Positions 1-8,253 of a stretch of 64,000 nt of DNA are shown piece after piece. Within the stretch, counting starts at the first letter, position 1. Every line of letters starts with the position of its first letter. The stretch comes from an uncultured Hyphomicrobiales bacterium (lineage in GTDB: Bacteria > Pseudomonadota > Alphaproteobacteria > Rhizobiales > Devosiaceae). Where the stretch lies: positions 372,001 to 436,000 of the forward strand of contig CAIKKY010000007.1 of assembly GCA_903828145.1 (NCBI GenBank), read 5' to 3'. Both the position numbers and the translations under genes were made by a program. The notes beneath the pieces were generated by a model. That model was not told where the DNA came from and made no database searches. It saw nothing but the letters and a program-made list of their open reading frames with translations.

Positions 1-222
1 GGCATTGGCAAAACCATCAAGCGGGCCGACCGCGAAGCTGCCTATATTGAAGCTGTGCATCTTGCCGGGTTTGAAATCGACGAAGCCCGCCGGTTTTTCG
101 GCGAACCCTCGGTGCCGCTATTCGAGTTTGAGCCTTTCGAGCGCCTGATCCGACCCTGGCCGACGCGCGAGGCGTTTGATCGTTTTGTCAGCGAGGTCGA
201 AACCCTGGCCGCTCGAGTTTGA
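1..222 (+). CDS. HD-family hydrolase (YfbR-like), C-terminal fragment
   Basis: An open frame runs from the first base to a TGA at 220-222, so only the last 73 residues of the gene are in the window. The fragment begins GIGKTIKRADREAAYIEA and continues with LAGFEIDEARRFFG. This resembles, from memory, the C-terminal part of rhizobial HD-domain hydrolases related to the YfbR 5'-deoxynucleotidases, where a KRAD segment follows the metal-binding core. The HD metal ligands themselves lie upstream of the window, so the assignment cannot be verified here. The gene ends only five bases before the TTAA-rich region that precedes the next gene. Confidence 0.5.
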   Translation, partial: GIGKTIKRADREAAYIEAVHLAGFEIDEARRFFGEPSVPLFEFEPFERLIRPWPTREAFDRFVSEVETLAARV

Positions 223-226
223 TCTC

Positions 227-301
227 TTAAGGTAGGGTTAACGGCTGTTTCATTTTGACACGCCCGTGGCGGCATAGGTTAACTCCCGGTAAACACTTAA
301 C
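227..301 (+). promoter_or_regulatory. CtrA-like box cluster and promoter region of the secreted protein at 313
   Basis: A perfect TTAA-N7-TTAA element occupies 227-241, which is the full consensus recognised by the alphaproteobacterial cell-cycle regulator CtrA. A near match, TTAA-N7-TAAA, sits at 279-293, and a further TTAAC half-site is at 297-301. A perfect TTGACA hexamer lies at 255-260, but no convincing -10 follows at the usual distance. TTAA is scarce in this GC-rich sequence, so three within 75 bp directly before a gene is notable. Regulation by CtrA is inferred from the motif alone. Confidence 0.5.
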
Positions 302-312
302 CGGGGGCCACC

Positions 313-693
313 GTGCCGAAACTGAGACTCTGGTCAGCCCTCATGGGCGGGGCGCTGCCTTTGGCGCTGCTGCTGCCCGCACCATCCGATGCCGGGGTGG
401 AACTGCCCGCCTCGGCCCGCGACCTCAACCGGCAGATTCTTGCTGCTGTGCAGTCCAGTTCAGAGCGTGAAACGCACGCGCATCAACCGTCTGCGACTAT
501 CGTAAAAATCGGCTTTGGCCAGGTGGATCGGGTGACCGTCGTGGCGGGGCGGTCGTCCGATACGCTCGGCAACCCCCGGTTCCGCTTTCCTGTTGACCGG
601 ACTGCCGGGGACGACGGCCTGTTTGTCCTTGAGGGCGGCCACTGGCAGTGGCGGCTTGTCCGCTCGGCCCAATCCATCAGCCTCATCGACTGA
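313..693 (+). CDS. Small secreted protein of unknown function
   Basis: The gene encodes 126 residues from a GTG start. The N-terminus (MPKLRLWSALMGG, then a leucine/alanine stretch) is a typical signal peptide, with likely cleavage after the SDA near residue 27. The mature part is about 100 residues with no cysteine and no motif I recognise; the second half alternates short hydrophobic segments and glycines, as in small beta-rich domains. It is probably periplasmic or surface-exposed. It stands alone, convergent with the LpoA-like gene, and is preceded by the CtrA-like boxes at 227-301. The stop codon lies inside the hairpin at 690-715. Function unknown. Confidence 0.65.
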   Translation: MPKLRLWSALMGGALPLALLLPAPSDAGVELPASARDLNRQILAAVQSSSERETHAHQPSATIVKIGFGQVDRVTVVAGRSSDTLGNPRFRFPVDRTAGDDGLFVLEGGHWQWRLVRSAQSISLID

Positions 694-715
694 TCGGGGC
701 CACAGCCCCGATCAG
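690..715. terminator. Perfect hairpin between convergent genes
   Basis: CTGATCGGGGC (690-700) pairs perfectly with GCCCCGATCAG (705-715) around a CACA loop. It separates the convergent genes ending at 693 and 732, so it could end transcription in both directions. There is no U-run on either strand, so efficient intrinsic termination is uncertain. Confidence 0.5.
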
Positions 716-731
716 TGCAGTTCAGTCAGTC

Positions 732-1952
732 TCAGAACTTCTTCGGTGCGCCTTCAGCGACGCTCGATCCGCCAATGCTGACCTGGCGGATGGTGAGCGC
801 AAACTCGCTGCGGCCATCAGGCAGGAAGCGGAACACGCCATCGCGGCCACTGAACCCGGCGGCGTTGGTGAGCAGCGTGCGATCATAGCGCGGCGTACCA
901 TTGGCGAGGGCCTTGGCATTGGCAAGGATCGTCGCCGTATAGGCCAGCGTCGCGAGGGGATGCGGTGCCGAGCCGAACCGGGTCTGGTATTCGGCGCTCA
1001 GGGCCATCAGGCCGGCATCGTCGAGCGCCGGGAAAATGGCGCCCGCAAGGCTGGTCGTATTGCCAATGGTGGCATCGGTCGCCCAATCGGACGAGCCGAC
1101 AAGCTGCACCGTGCCCGGCTGGATACCGGCTTCCTGAAGCATATTGCCAAAGCTCGGCGCGGTCGCCCGATCCGGAATGAACAGCGAGTCGATCTGTCCC
1201 TGCTGCAGCAGCGGCGTCAGCTGCGCGATAATGGCGCGGGCCTCGGCTTCGTTCGAGAAATTGTAGATCGCCCGGGCCTGCAGACCAAGATCAGCCATGG
1301 TCTGCTGGAACGCACCCTGCTGCAACCGGCCGAAATCATTGTTCGGGAAAATGCCCGCGAACGCCTTCTTGCCCAGCTTCTGGGCATAGTTCATCGAGCG
1401 CTTCACTTCGGTTTCCGGCAGCACGTTGAGCAGGAACACGCCGGCCGATGCGGCACCCGGATTGTTCGAGAAGGCAATGACATTGACGCCCGACTGCCGG
1501 GCGGCATCGCCGACGACGGTCACCTGGTCGGCGCGCAGCGGCCCGAGGATGAGACTGGCGCCTTCGGCCAGCGCCTGTTGCGCCGCACTCGAAGCACCCA
1601 GCGCGTTCGCACCGGAATCTTTGATGACGAGGGTGATGTTTTCGCCAAGGTTCGGGTTGGACTTCACAAAATCCATCGCCAGTTCGGCGGCATTCGCCAT
1701 GGAATTACCCACAGCCGACAGCGTTGCATCGCCCGAGAGCGGCAGAAGCAGCGCCACTTTCACCGGGCCCGCCCCAATGGTCTTGCCCGAAAGCGTGGCC
1801 GCAGGACCCGCGTCAGCCTTGTTGCCTGCAGGCGCACCGCCCCCGAGGAACGAAAATCCGCCCGGCGAACAGGCCGAAATCAGGCCGGTCATCACCAGCG
1901 CCAGACCTGCCAGACCAAGCCGCTTTGCCGTGTTGCGCTTCGAAATGTCCAC
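732..1952 (-). CDS. LpoA-like penicillin-binding-protein activator lipoprotein (periplasmic binding fold)
   Basis: A 406-residue lipoprotein. The signal peptide ends in a lipobox ISAC with the acylated cysteine at residue 28, followed by a flexible Gly/Ala linker. The rest is a type-1 periplasmic-binding-protein domain (VKVALLLPLSG start, SNNPGAAS and IFPNNDFG segments) like branched-chain amino-acid-binding proteins. It is divergent from rsmI and yraN, the neighbourhood in which LpoA, the outer-membrane activator of penicillin-binding protein 1A, occurs in gammaproteobacteria. Activation of a peptidoglycan synthase is therefore a reasonable inference. The N-terminal TPR domain of enterobacterial LpoA is absent. 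A solute-binding role cannot be excluded, but no ABC transporter genes are nearby. Confidence 0.75.
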   Translation of the reverse strand: MDISKRNTAKRLGLAGLALVMTGLISACSPGGFSFLGGGAPAGNKADAGPAATLSGKTIGAGPVKVALLLPLSGDATLSAVGNSMANAAELAMDFVKSNPNLGENITLVIKDSGANALGASSAAQQALAEGASLILGPLRADQVTVVGDAARQSGVNVIAFSNNPGAASAGVFLLNVLPETEVKRSMNYAQKLGKKAFAGIFPNNDFGRLQQGAFQQTMADLGLQARAIYNFSNEAEARAIIAQLTPLLQQGQIDSLFIPDRATAPSFGNMLQEAGIQPGTVQLVGSSDWATDATIGNTTSLAGAIFPALDDAGLMALSAEYQTRFGSAPHPLATLAYTATILANAKALANGTPRYDRTLLTNAAGFSGRDGVFRFLPDGRSEFALTIRQVSIGGSSVAEGAPKKF

Positions 1953-2064
1953 TTTGACCTCTTGCCCCAGATCGTTTCGGGCTCCATGCCCAGCGGCAGG
2001 TCTATACCGGATGCGTGGCTGAGCATAAAGACTGTGTTTACGTCTTCTTGGAGATCATGCCCGA

Positions 2065-2943
2065 ATGCCCTTGGACGGAACCTACCTTATCCATGGCACT
2101 GCCATGCCCGTACCGCCTCTGGCCGCTGGGCTTTATGTGGTTTCGACCCCGATCGGCAACCTGCGCGATATCACGATCCGGGCACTTGAAACTCTTGCCG
2201 CCGCCGAACTGGTGCTGTGCGAAGACACCCGCCATTCCGCAACGCTGCTCGAACATTACGGCATACGCACGCCGCGTCGCTCGCTGCATGAGCACAATGA
2301 GCGCGAACGGATCAGCGAAGTGCTGGCGCTGTTGGCTGAGGGTAAAGCGATTGCCCAGATTTCCGATGCCGGTACGCCCCTGCTCTCAGACCCCGGGTTT
2401 CCACTGGTCCGCGCCGTACGCGAAGCCGGGCTGCCGGTCTTCGCCGTCCCCGGCGCATCGGCGCTGCTCGCCGCGCTCGCTTCGGCCGGCCTGCCCACTG
2501 ACCGGTTTTCCTTCATTGGCTTCCTGCCGCCCAAGGCCGGGGCGCGGATCAACGCCATTGCCCCGCTGGCCGGGCGCGAAGAGACGCTGGTGTTCTATGA
2601 GTCGCCCCGGCGGCTGGCCGACAGTCTTTCGGCGCTGGCCGAACGGTTCGGGCCGCGACCGGCGGCGGTGGCGCTCGAACTGACCAAGCGTTTTGAACGA
2701 ATTTTCACCGGCACGTTGCCCGAGCTGGCCGCTCGGTTTGCCGAGGGTGATACCAAGGGCGAAGCCGTGGTTCTGGTCGCGGGCGCCGAACCGGGCGCCG
2801 TCGCCGCCGCTGCCGATTGGCAGGGCGCCCTGACCGAAGCCATGGCCCGTCAACCGCTGCGCGAGGCGGTTGACGAAATTACGCATCGCTTCAACCTGCG
2901 CCGCAAGGATGTCTACGATGCCGCGCTCGCGCTCCGAGGCTGA
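2065..2943 (+). CDS. rsmI: 16S rRNA (cytidine-1402-2'-O)-methyltransferase RsmI
   Basis: A 292-residue protein of the SAM-dependent tetrapyrrole-methylase fold. The signature STPIGNL is at residues 27-33, followed by LCEDTRHSATLLEHYGI and the SDAGTPLLSDPG loop that binds S-adenosylmethionine. RsmI methylates the ribose of C1402 in the ribosomal decoding centre. The start at 2065 is preceded by GGAG at a suitable distance; an in-frame ATG at 2104 would remove 13 residues and is an alternative. The last 26 bases overlap yraN, so the two genes are probably translationally coupled. Confidence 0.92.
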   Translation: MPLDGTYLIHGTAMPVPPLAAGLYVVSTPIGNLRDITIRALETLAAAELVLCEDTRHSATLLEHYGIRTPRRSLHEHNERERISEVLALLAEGKAIAQISDAGTPLLSDPGFPLVRAVREAGLPVFAVPGASALLAALASAGLPTDRFSFIGFLPPKAGARINAIAPLAGREETLVFYESPRRLADSLSALAERFGPRPAAVALELTKRFERIFTGTLPELAARFAEGDTKGEAVVLVAGAEPGAVAAAADWQGALTEAMARQPLREAVDEITHRFNLRRKDVYDAALALRG

Positions 2944-3298
2944 CCGCCGCCAGCGTGCCGAACGCGGCGGTCGCTGGGGCGAAACCCTCGCGGCCGGGTG
3001 GTTGCTGGCCAAGGGCTACCGGATCGACGCGATGCGCTTCAAAACCCCGGTGGGTGAAGTCGATATCATCGCTTCGCGCGGCACGGTCACTGCCTTTATC
3101 GAGGTCAAAACGCGCCGGAGCGCTGCTAGTTACGGCATGGCCTTGGCGCAGGTGAACAGCCGCCGAATCAGCCGCGCCGCAGAGGCTTATCTCGCCCGGC
3201 ACCCCCGGCTGGCGGGGCGAACCTTGCGCTTTGACGTGATTTTTCTTGCGCCCTTTGCATGGCCGCGCCATGTGAAGAACGCTTTTCCCGCCGTTTAG
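2918..3298 (+). CDS. UPF0102 (YraN) nuclease-fold protein
   Basis: A 126-residue protein of the YraN/UPF0102 family, which has a restriction-endonuclease-like (PD-(D/E)XK) fold. The probable active-site set is visible: E47 and D49 in VGEVDIIA, then E62 and K64 in FIEVKTRR. The ATG at 2918 was chosen because AAGG lies about ten bases upstream and the family starts just before the RRGRWGE-like region; upstream in-frame ATGs lie within rsmI. The cellular role is not established for the family. The rsmI-yraN pairing is widely conserved. Confidence 0.88.
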   Translation: MPRSRSEADRRQRAERGGRWGETLAAGWLLAKGYRIDAMRFKTPVGEVDIIASRGTVTAFIEVKTRRSAASYGMALAQVNSRRISRAAEAYLARHPRLAGRTLRFDVIFLAPFAWPRHVKNAFPAV

Positions 3299-3307
3299 GA
3301 TGATACC

Positions 3308-4252
3308 ATGCCGCTCAGGATCGCCGTGCAGATGGACCCGATTGCCTCGATCAATCCGGCGGGCGATTCCACCTTCGCGCTGATGCTGGAGGCGCAAAGA
3401 CGCGGCCACGCCGTGGAGTATTACACCCCGGATACGCTGTCGCTGCGCGACAACCGGGTTACGGCCAATGTCGCCCCGGTGCGGGTGTTTGACCGCCCGA
3501 AAGGCGAGCATTTCGAATTAGGCGAGGCGGCTCGGGCCGATCTTTGCACCTACGATATCCTGCTCATGCGGCAGGATCCGCCGTTTGACATGAACTACAT
3601 CACCATCACGCATATGCTCGAGCGGCTGCATCCGAAGACCTTCGTGATGAACCCGCCAGCGGCGGTGCGCAATGCGCCCGAAAAAATCCTCGTCACCGAA
3701 TTTCCGCACCTGATGCCGCCCACGCTGATTACCCGCGACCGCGAGGAAATCCGGGCGTTCCGCCGTGAGCATGGCAACATCATCCTGAAGCCGCTCTATG
3801 GCAATGGCGGCGCGGGTGTCTTCCTGCTGCAGGAGGGTGACCAGAACCTCAATTCGCTGATCGAGCTGTTCGAGCAGAGCTTCCGCGAGCCTTTCATGGT
3901 GCAGCGCTACCTGCCGGAAGTGCGCAAGGGCGACAAGCGCATCATCCTGGTCGATGGCGAGCCGGTGGCATCGCTCAATCGCGTCCCCGCTGAGGGCGAA
4001 GCCCGCTCCAACATGCATGTTGGTGGCCGCCCGGAGTGGATCGAGCTGACCGCGCGCGACCGCGAAATCTGCGCCGCCATCGGCCCGGCGCTCCGTGCGC
4101 GCGATTTCATCTTCGTCGGCATCGATGTCATTGGCGACTATCTCACCGAGATCAACGTGACCTCGCCCACCGGCATGCGGGAAATCAAACGCTTCGGCGG
4201 GCCCGACATCAGCGCCATGATCTGGGACGCGCTGGAGCGCCGCCGCGCCTGA
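3308..4252 (+). CDS. gshB: Glutathione synthetase
   Basis: A 314-residue ATP-grasp enzyme that joins gamma-glutamylcysteine and glycine to make glutathione in the cytoplasm. It shows the usual order: an N-terminal substrate domain with [20 protein letters not shown] (residues 10-29), the ATP-grasp loop [10 protein letters not shown] (161-170), and the C-terminal [13 protein letters not shown] metal/substrate-binding strand. Its length matches bacterial GshB. It begins nine bases after yraN with AGGA before the ATG, so it is co-transcribed with rsmI-yraN. Confidence 0.95.
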   Translation: MPLRIAVQMDPIASINPAGDSTFALMLEAQRRGHAVEYYTPDTLSLRDNRVTANVAPVRVFDRPKGEHFELGEAARADLCTYDILLMRQDPPFDMNYITITHMLERLHPKTFVMNPPAAVRNAPEKILVTEFPHLMPPTLITRDREEIRAFRREHGNIILKPLYGNGGAGVFLLQEGDQNLNSLIELFEQSFREPFMVQRYLPEVRKGDKRIILVDGEPVASLNRVPAEGEARSNMHVGGRPEWIELTARDREICAAIGPALRARDFIFVGIDVIGDYLTEINVTSPTGMREIKRFGGPDISAMIWDALERRRA

Positions 4253-4291
4253 TCCCGCCAAATCACCGCGTTTGCGCCCAGGGGGGCTGCC

Positions 4292-4939
4292 ATGTCGTCG
4301 ATTGATCCGTTCCTGCTCGCACTCAGCACCTTCTTCGCCACCATCGGCCCGGCCGATCTGGTGCTGGTCTTTGCGGCGCTGACCGAAAAAAACACCGAAG
4401 AGCAGCGCCGCGTCATGGCGCTGCGCGGCGCGTTGATCGCCACGGGCATCCTGCTGTTCTTTGCGGTGTTCGGGCAGGCCATGCTCAGCCTGTTCGGCAT
4501 CACGCTGCCCGCACTGCGCATTGGCGGCGGCGTGCTGCTGCTGCTGATTTCCATCGACATGGTGTTCGCCCGGCATTCGGGCGGTACGGGCACCACGCCG
4601 GAAGAGGAGCGCGAGGCCCAGCACCGCACCGATATATCGGTGTTCCCCATCGCGACGCCGCTTATTGCGGGGCCGGGCGCGATCAGCGCGGTGATCCTTC
4701 TGACCACGAGCGCTGGGCTCTTCACCTTGAATTGGGTTGCCACCATTGGCGCGCTGCTGGCCATCATGGCGCTGTGTTACGGCGCCATGCGCGTGGCTAT
4801 CCCGCTGCAACGCCTGCTCGGGCTAACGGGGCTGGCCGTGGTGTCGCGCGTCGTCGGCGTGCTGCTGGCCGCGCTGGCGGTGCAGTTCCTGATCGACGGG
4901 ATCAAGGCGAGCGGCCTGTTGGCCAAGCTCGCCGGCTGA
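4292..4939 (+). CDS. MarC-family integral membrane protein
   Basis: A 215-residue inner-membrane protein with about six hydrophobic segments, matching the MarC/UPF0056 family in length and topology. Recognisable points are FFATIGPADLVLVFAALT near the N-terminus and the central FPIATPLIAGPGAISAVILL, the family's characteristic proline/glycine-rich re-entrant-like region. Members are often annotated as multiple-antibiotic-resistance proteins, but that role is not supported experimentally and the transported substrate is unknown. It follows gshB by 39 bases with a GGGGG ribosome site and likely belongs to the same operon. Confidence 0.85.
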   Translation: MSSIDPFLLALSTFFATIGPADLVLVFAALTEKNTEEQRRVMALRGALIATGILLFFAVFGQAMLSLFGITLPALRIGGGVLLLLISIDMVFARHSGGTGTTPEEEREAQHRTDISVFPIATPLIAGPGAISAVILLTTSAGLFTLNWVATIGALLAIMALCYGAMRVAIPLQRLLGLTGLAVVSRVVGVLLAALAVQFLIDGIKASGLLAKLAG

Positions 4940-4954
4940 TCCGGTCCCCGGGAT

Positions 4955-5071
4955 TTATTTCTTTTTGGCCTGCGAAATCTGCTGGGAGAAGCCCGCAGTC
5001 GTCACTTCCTTGGCCTTATCCTTTTTGGGTTTCTTGGCTTCTTTGTTCGAGCGCAGCTGACCTTTGGCCAT
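4955..5071 (-). CDS. Tiny lysine-rich conserved protein (38 aa)
   Basis: A 38-residue ORF, MAKGQLRSNKEAKKPKK at its start and ending QAKKK, on the minus strand. A strong GGAGGG site lies seven bases before the ATG. The product is very basic (about a third lysine) and looks unstructured, like a small nucleic-acid- or ribosome-associated protein; I recall similar MAKGQxRSNxExKKPKK proteins in rhizobia, but the function is unknown. It converges on marC with only 15 bases between stop codons. It is too short for most gene finders, but ribosome site and composition support it as a real gene. Confidence 0.7.
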   Translation of the reverse strand: MAKGQLRSNKEAKKPKKDKAKEVTTAGFSQQISQAKKK

Positions 5072-5134
5072 AATCCAACCCTCCATGCGGTATGATCCGC
5101 CACGCTAAACCCGCCCCGGCGCTGATGCAATCCG

Positions 5135-5962
5135 CTACTTCAGCGATTGGCACCGCCCTTGTGGACCAAGCTCATAGGAAGTGCGCGGATCGCACCCGGT
5201 GAGCAGGAAATTCACCCAGTCGCCTTCGCTGCCATAGAACGCGTTGCGGTCCACTTCGGTCGGAACGCCCGACATGGTGCCGGTCTGCGTCCACTGCCAG
5301 AACAGCCACGGTTGCCGCCCGAACTTGGCCTCCGGCGGCGCTGCAGTCGAGCGCAGCCAGAACGGCGAGTCCCAGCGCTCGCCGCGCAGGATGTCGTTAT
5401 AGAAATTCAGGTCGGTATAGATGATCGGTACCTTGCCGGTGTGCCGTTCCATGGCGGCCAGCATCACGTTGACCTTGTCGAGGATCTCCGTCCGGTCGTG
5501 CCTGTTCACACAGGACGAATGATTGTTCCATTCAAGATCGAGCACGGGCGGCAGCGCGTCCTCATCATTGGGCACCATGCGCGTGAACCACTCGGCCTGT
5601 TCGGACGCAAGGCTGCACCAGGTCATGAAGTGGTACGCCCCGTGCGCCATGCCCGAAGCGCGCGCCTTTCGCCAGTTGTCGTAGAAATTGGGGTCGATGT
5701 AGTCCTTGCCCTCGGTCGCCTTGACGAACACGAAGTGCATGCCCGCGCCGCGCGCCGCATTGAAATTCACATTGCCCTGATAGCGCGCAACATCGAGCCC
5801 CTGAATCGGCAGTCCCCAGGCCTGCCGCACGCCAAGATGCGGATCATTATCGCCCGGCGTGCCGATATGGTTGACCGGGGATCGGGCGCACGCCGCCAGC
5901 GCCAGCGCGGCAAGCGCCAAAGCCACAGGCTTTACGAAACGGAAGAACGCAAACGTCGACAC
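5135..5962 (-). CDS. GH25 lysozyme-like lipoprotein (N,O-acetylmuramidase)
   Basis: A 275-residue protein with a lipoprotein signal (LAAC, acylated cysteine at residue 25) followed by a single glycoside hydrolase family 25 domain. The catalytic acidic set is present: D57 in GLDVARYQG, E84 in KATEG, and the D142-x-E144 pair in PVLDLEWN. GH25 enzymes cleave the beta-1,4 bond between N-acetylmuramic acid and N-acetylglucosamine in peptidoglycan. Lipid anchoring places it in the periplasm, so it probably remodels the cell's own wall. It is monocistronic and divergent from comM across a 206 bp spacer. Confidence 0.88.
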   Translation of the reverse strand: MSTFAFFRFVKPVALALAALALAACARSPVNHIGTPGDNDPHLGVRQAWGLPIQGLDVARYQGNVNFNAARGAGMHFVFVKATEGKDYIDPNFYDNWRKARASGMAHGAYHFMTWCSLASEQAEWFTRMVPNDEDALPPVLDLEWNNHSSCVNRHDRTEILDKVNVMLAAMERHTGKVPIIYTDLNFYNDILRGERWDSPFWLRSTAAPPEAKFGRQPWLFWQWTQTGTMSGVPTEVDRNAFYGSEGDWVNFLLTGCDPRTSYELGPQGRCQSLK

Positions 5963-6113
5963 CAGGCAGACCTACTCACCACTAAAAAGGTGCGTTCGAT
6001 TCACCATGGCAAGCTTAACGAATCCTTCTCCGTGCGGCTTTACACGCAGCTATGGTTAACGCACGCGCTCGGGGCGATCCGCCGGGGGCGCGGTCAATGT
6101 TCTGTTAATGTTC

Positions 6114-6143
6114 TTGTCACGCGGGCGCCTCTGCTGCTATGGA
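6114..6143 (+). promoter_or_regulatory. Putative promoter of comM
   Basis: TTGTCA (6114-6119) and TATGGA (6138-6143) are separated by 18 bp and lie 25 bp before the comM ATG. The match is moderate. TTAA half-sites occur nearby (around 6014, 6056 and 6104) but none forms a TTAA-N7-TTAA box. Confidence 0.35.
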
Positions 6144-6168
6144 TTAATACGTAGTGAGTGGAGTAGCG

Positions 6169-7689
6169 ATGGTCACGCGTGTTGCAACTGTGGCGTTTCA
6201 GGGTGTTTCGGCCATACCGGTCGATGTGCAGGTGCAGATCGCGCCAGGCCTGCCCAAATTCCTTATCGTGGGCCTGCCTGATAAGGCCGTTAAGGAATCG
6301 AGCGAGCGGGTTCATGCCGCGCTCTATGCCAGCGGGCTCAGCCTGCCGCCCAAGCGCATCACCATCAATCTGGCTCCAGCCGACCTGCCGAAAGAGGGGA
6401 GCCATTATGATCTGCCCATCGCGCTGGCGCTGATGGCGGCGATTGGGGCCATCCCGTCGGATTCGCTGGCGCGGCATGTCGCGCTTGGTGAACTGGGTCT
6501 CGATGGCCGTCTGGCGCCCACAGCGGGCATATTGCCGGCCGCCATAGCGGCGCAGGCCGAGTCCATGGGCATCGTTTGTGCCAAAGACGCGGGCCCCGAG
6601 GCGGCCTGGGCCGGTGACGAGATTGATATCATCGCCGCCGATTCCCTCGTGCAGCTCGCCAATCACTTTGCCGGTCGGCAACTCTGCGCCCGGCCCGAGG
6701 CCCGCCGCCGCGCGGATGGCGAGCCCTTGCCTGACCTTGCCGATATCCGCGGGCAGGAGTTTGCGCGCCGCGCGCTCGAAATCGCGGCGGCGGGCGGGCA
6801 CAACCTGCTGATGGTCGGCCCGCCGGGAGCGGGAAAATCCATGCTGGCGGCGCGGCTGCCGTCCATTCTGCCGCCGCTCTCGGCGCGGGAACTGCTCGAT
6901 GTCTCCATGGTGCAGTCCGTCGCCGGGGAACTGCAGGGCGGTGCGCTGTCGGATCGACGGCCCTTCCGCTCGCCGCACCATTCCGCCTCAATGGCCGCGC
7001 TGGTGGGCGGCGGGATCAAAGTGCGGCCGGGCGAGATCAGCCTCGCTCACAATGGGGTGTTGTTTCTCGATGAGCTGCCCGAGTTTTCGCCCGCCGTGCT
7101 CGATAGTCTCCGCCAGCCGCTCGAAAGCGGCGAGGTGCAGATTGCGCGCGCCAATGGCCGCGTCACCTTTCCGGCACGCTTCCAGCTCATCGCCGCCATG
7201 AACCCCTGCAAATGCGGCATGGCCGGTACGCCAGGCCACACCTGCAAGCGCGGCGAAGCCTGCGCAGCCGATTATCAGGGCCGGGTCTCGGGCCCCTTCC
7301 TCGATCGGGTCGATCTGCGGGTGAACGTCGCGTCAGTCTCGGCGGCTGACATGATTTCCCCCGGTCAATCCGAACCCTCCGCACAGGTCGCCGAGCGGGT
7401 TCATGCCGCCCGCGAGCGCCAGCGTGAGCGGTTTGCTGCCGCAGGCCACCCGGAAATCAGCACCAACGCTGCGGCCGGGTCGACGCTGATCGAGCAGCTT
7501 GTCGCCCCCGACGCCGCCTCGCGTGACCTGCTCTACAAGGCGGCTGAAAAGTTCCACCTCTCGGCCCGCGCCTACCACCGCGTGCTGAAGGTCTCGCGCA
7601 CCATTGCCGATCTCGCCGCGAGCGCCTCTGTCGAACGTCACCACGTGGCCGAGGCGCTGGGTTTCCGTGTCTCCCTCTCGGCCTCGTGA
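6169..7689 (+). CDS. comM: YifB/ComM-family Mg-chelatase-like AAA+ ATPase
   Basis: A 506-residue protein with the YifB arrangement: an N-terminal Lon-protease-like domain (ATVAFQGVSAIPVDVQVQ, then IVGLPDKAVKESSERVHAAL), a Mg-chelatase-type AAA+ core with Walker A GPPGAGKS and Walker B LFLDELPEF, and a C-terminal Mg-chelatase domain. A cysteine cluster (NPCKCGMAG, HTCKRGEAC) lies in the AAA+ module. ComM is a hexameric helicase that promotes branch migration during natural transformation in Vibrio. The start at 6169 fits the family N-terminus (MVxRVATVAFQG) and a GAGTGGAG site; the upstream in-frame GTG at 6154 is less likely. Confidence 0.93.
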   Translation: MVTRVATVAFQGVSAIPVDVQVQIAPGLPKFLIVGLPDKAVKESSERVHAALYASGLSLPPKRITINLAPADLPKEGSHYDLPIALALMAAIGAIPSDSLARHVALGELGLDGRLAPTAGILPAAIAAQAESMGIVCAKDAGPEAAWAGDEIDIIAADSLVQLANHFAGRQLCARPEARRRADGEPLPDLADIRGQEFARRALEIAAAGGHNLLMVGPPGAGKSMLAARLPSILPPLSARELLDVSMVQSVAGELQGGALSDRRPFRSPHHSASMAALVGGGIKVRPGEISLAHNGVLFLDELPEFSPAVLDSLRQPLESGEVQIARANGRVTFPARFQLIAAMNPCKCGMAGTPGHTCKRGEACAADYQGRVSGPFLDRVDLRVNVASVSAADMISPGQSEPSAQVAERVHAARERQRERFAAAGHPEISTNAAAGSTLIEQLVAPDAASRDLLYKAAEKFHLSARAYHRVLKVSRTIADLAASASVERHHVAEALGFRVSLSAS

Positions 7690-7758
7690 TCGCCGGGTTG
7701 AGCCCAAAGGCAGGGCGGCTGCGTAGTAAGGGGGTAACCCGAAGAAACGGAGCCTTCC

Positions 7759-8187
7759 ATGCAGATCAAATATACAGCCCAGGGCACAGCCACCAAGGGC
7801 GGTCGCGGGGGCGGCAACGCCCAGACGCCTGATGGCAAGGTTTCGGTACACCTGTCGGTGCCGAAGGAAATGGGCGGCGATGGCGGCCCGGGCACCAATC
7901 CCGAACAATTGTTCGCCGTGGGATACTCGGCCTGCTTCCTCGGCGCCATGCATGGGGCAGCGCGCAAGCTGGGCATCGCCCTGTCGAACGACGCGACCGT
8001 CAGCGCCGAGATCAGCTTTGCTGACCGCGAGGACAATGTGGGTTTCACCATTGTCGCCCGCCTGACCGGCCATGTGCCCGATATGGATCGGGCCGAAACC
8101 GAAAAGCTGATGCAGGCCGCGCACGACATCTGCCCCTATTCGAACCTTATCCGCTTCGCCCACTCGGTTGAGCTGAAGGCCGCCTAG
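7759..8187 (+). CDS. ohr: Organic hydroperoxide resistance protein (Ohr)
   Basis: A 142-residue OsmC/Ohr-family thiol peroxidase. The two redox cysteines are in the expected contexts, C59 in GYSACFLGA and C125 in HDICPYSN; the latter context distinguishes Ohr from OsmC. Ohr reduces organic and lipid hydroperoxides using lipoylated proteins as reductant. A GGAG site precedes the ATG. No OhrR (MarR-type) repressor is adjacent, although ohr is often next to ohrR, so the regulator must lie elsewhere if present. Confidence 0.93.
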   Translation: MQIKYTAQGTATKGGRGGGNAQTPDGKVSVHLSVPKEMGGDGGPGTNPEQLFAVGYSACFLGAMHGAARKLGIALSNDATVSAEISFADREDNVGFTIVARLTGHVPDMDRAETEKLMQAAHDICPYSNLIRFAHSVELKAA

Positions 8188-8253
8188 GAACTCCCCCCAA
8201 AAGCCAACGTTGGTTCAGGTGCCCTTACCGCCTGGATCAACGGAGGCGACCCC

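Noticed and set aside
648-2189. 513-codon plus-strand ORF
   Set aside because: It is antisense to the LpoA-like lipoprotein gene and the reading has arginine-rich, motif-free composition; the minus-strand protein has a signal peptide, lipobox and clear fold.
3518-4810. 430-codon minus-strand ORF
   Set aside because: Antisense to gshB and marC, His/Arg/Gln-rich, no family features.
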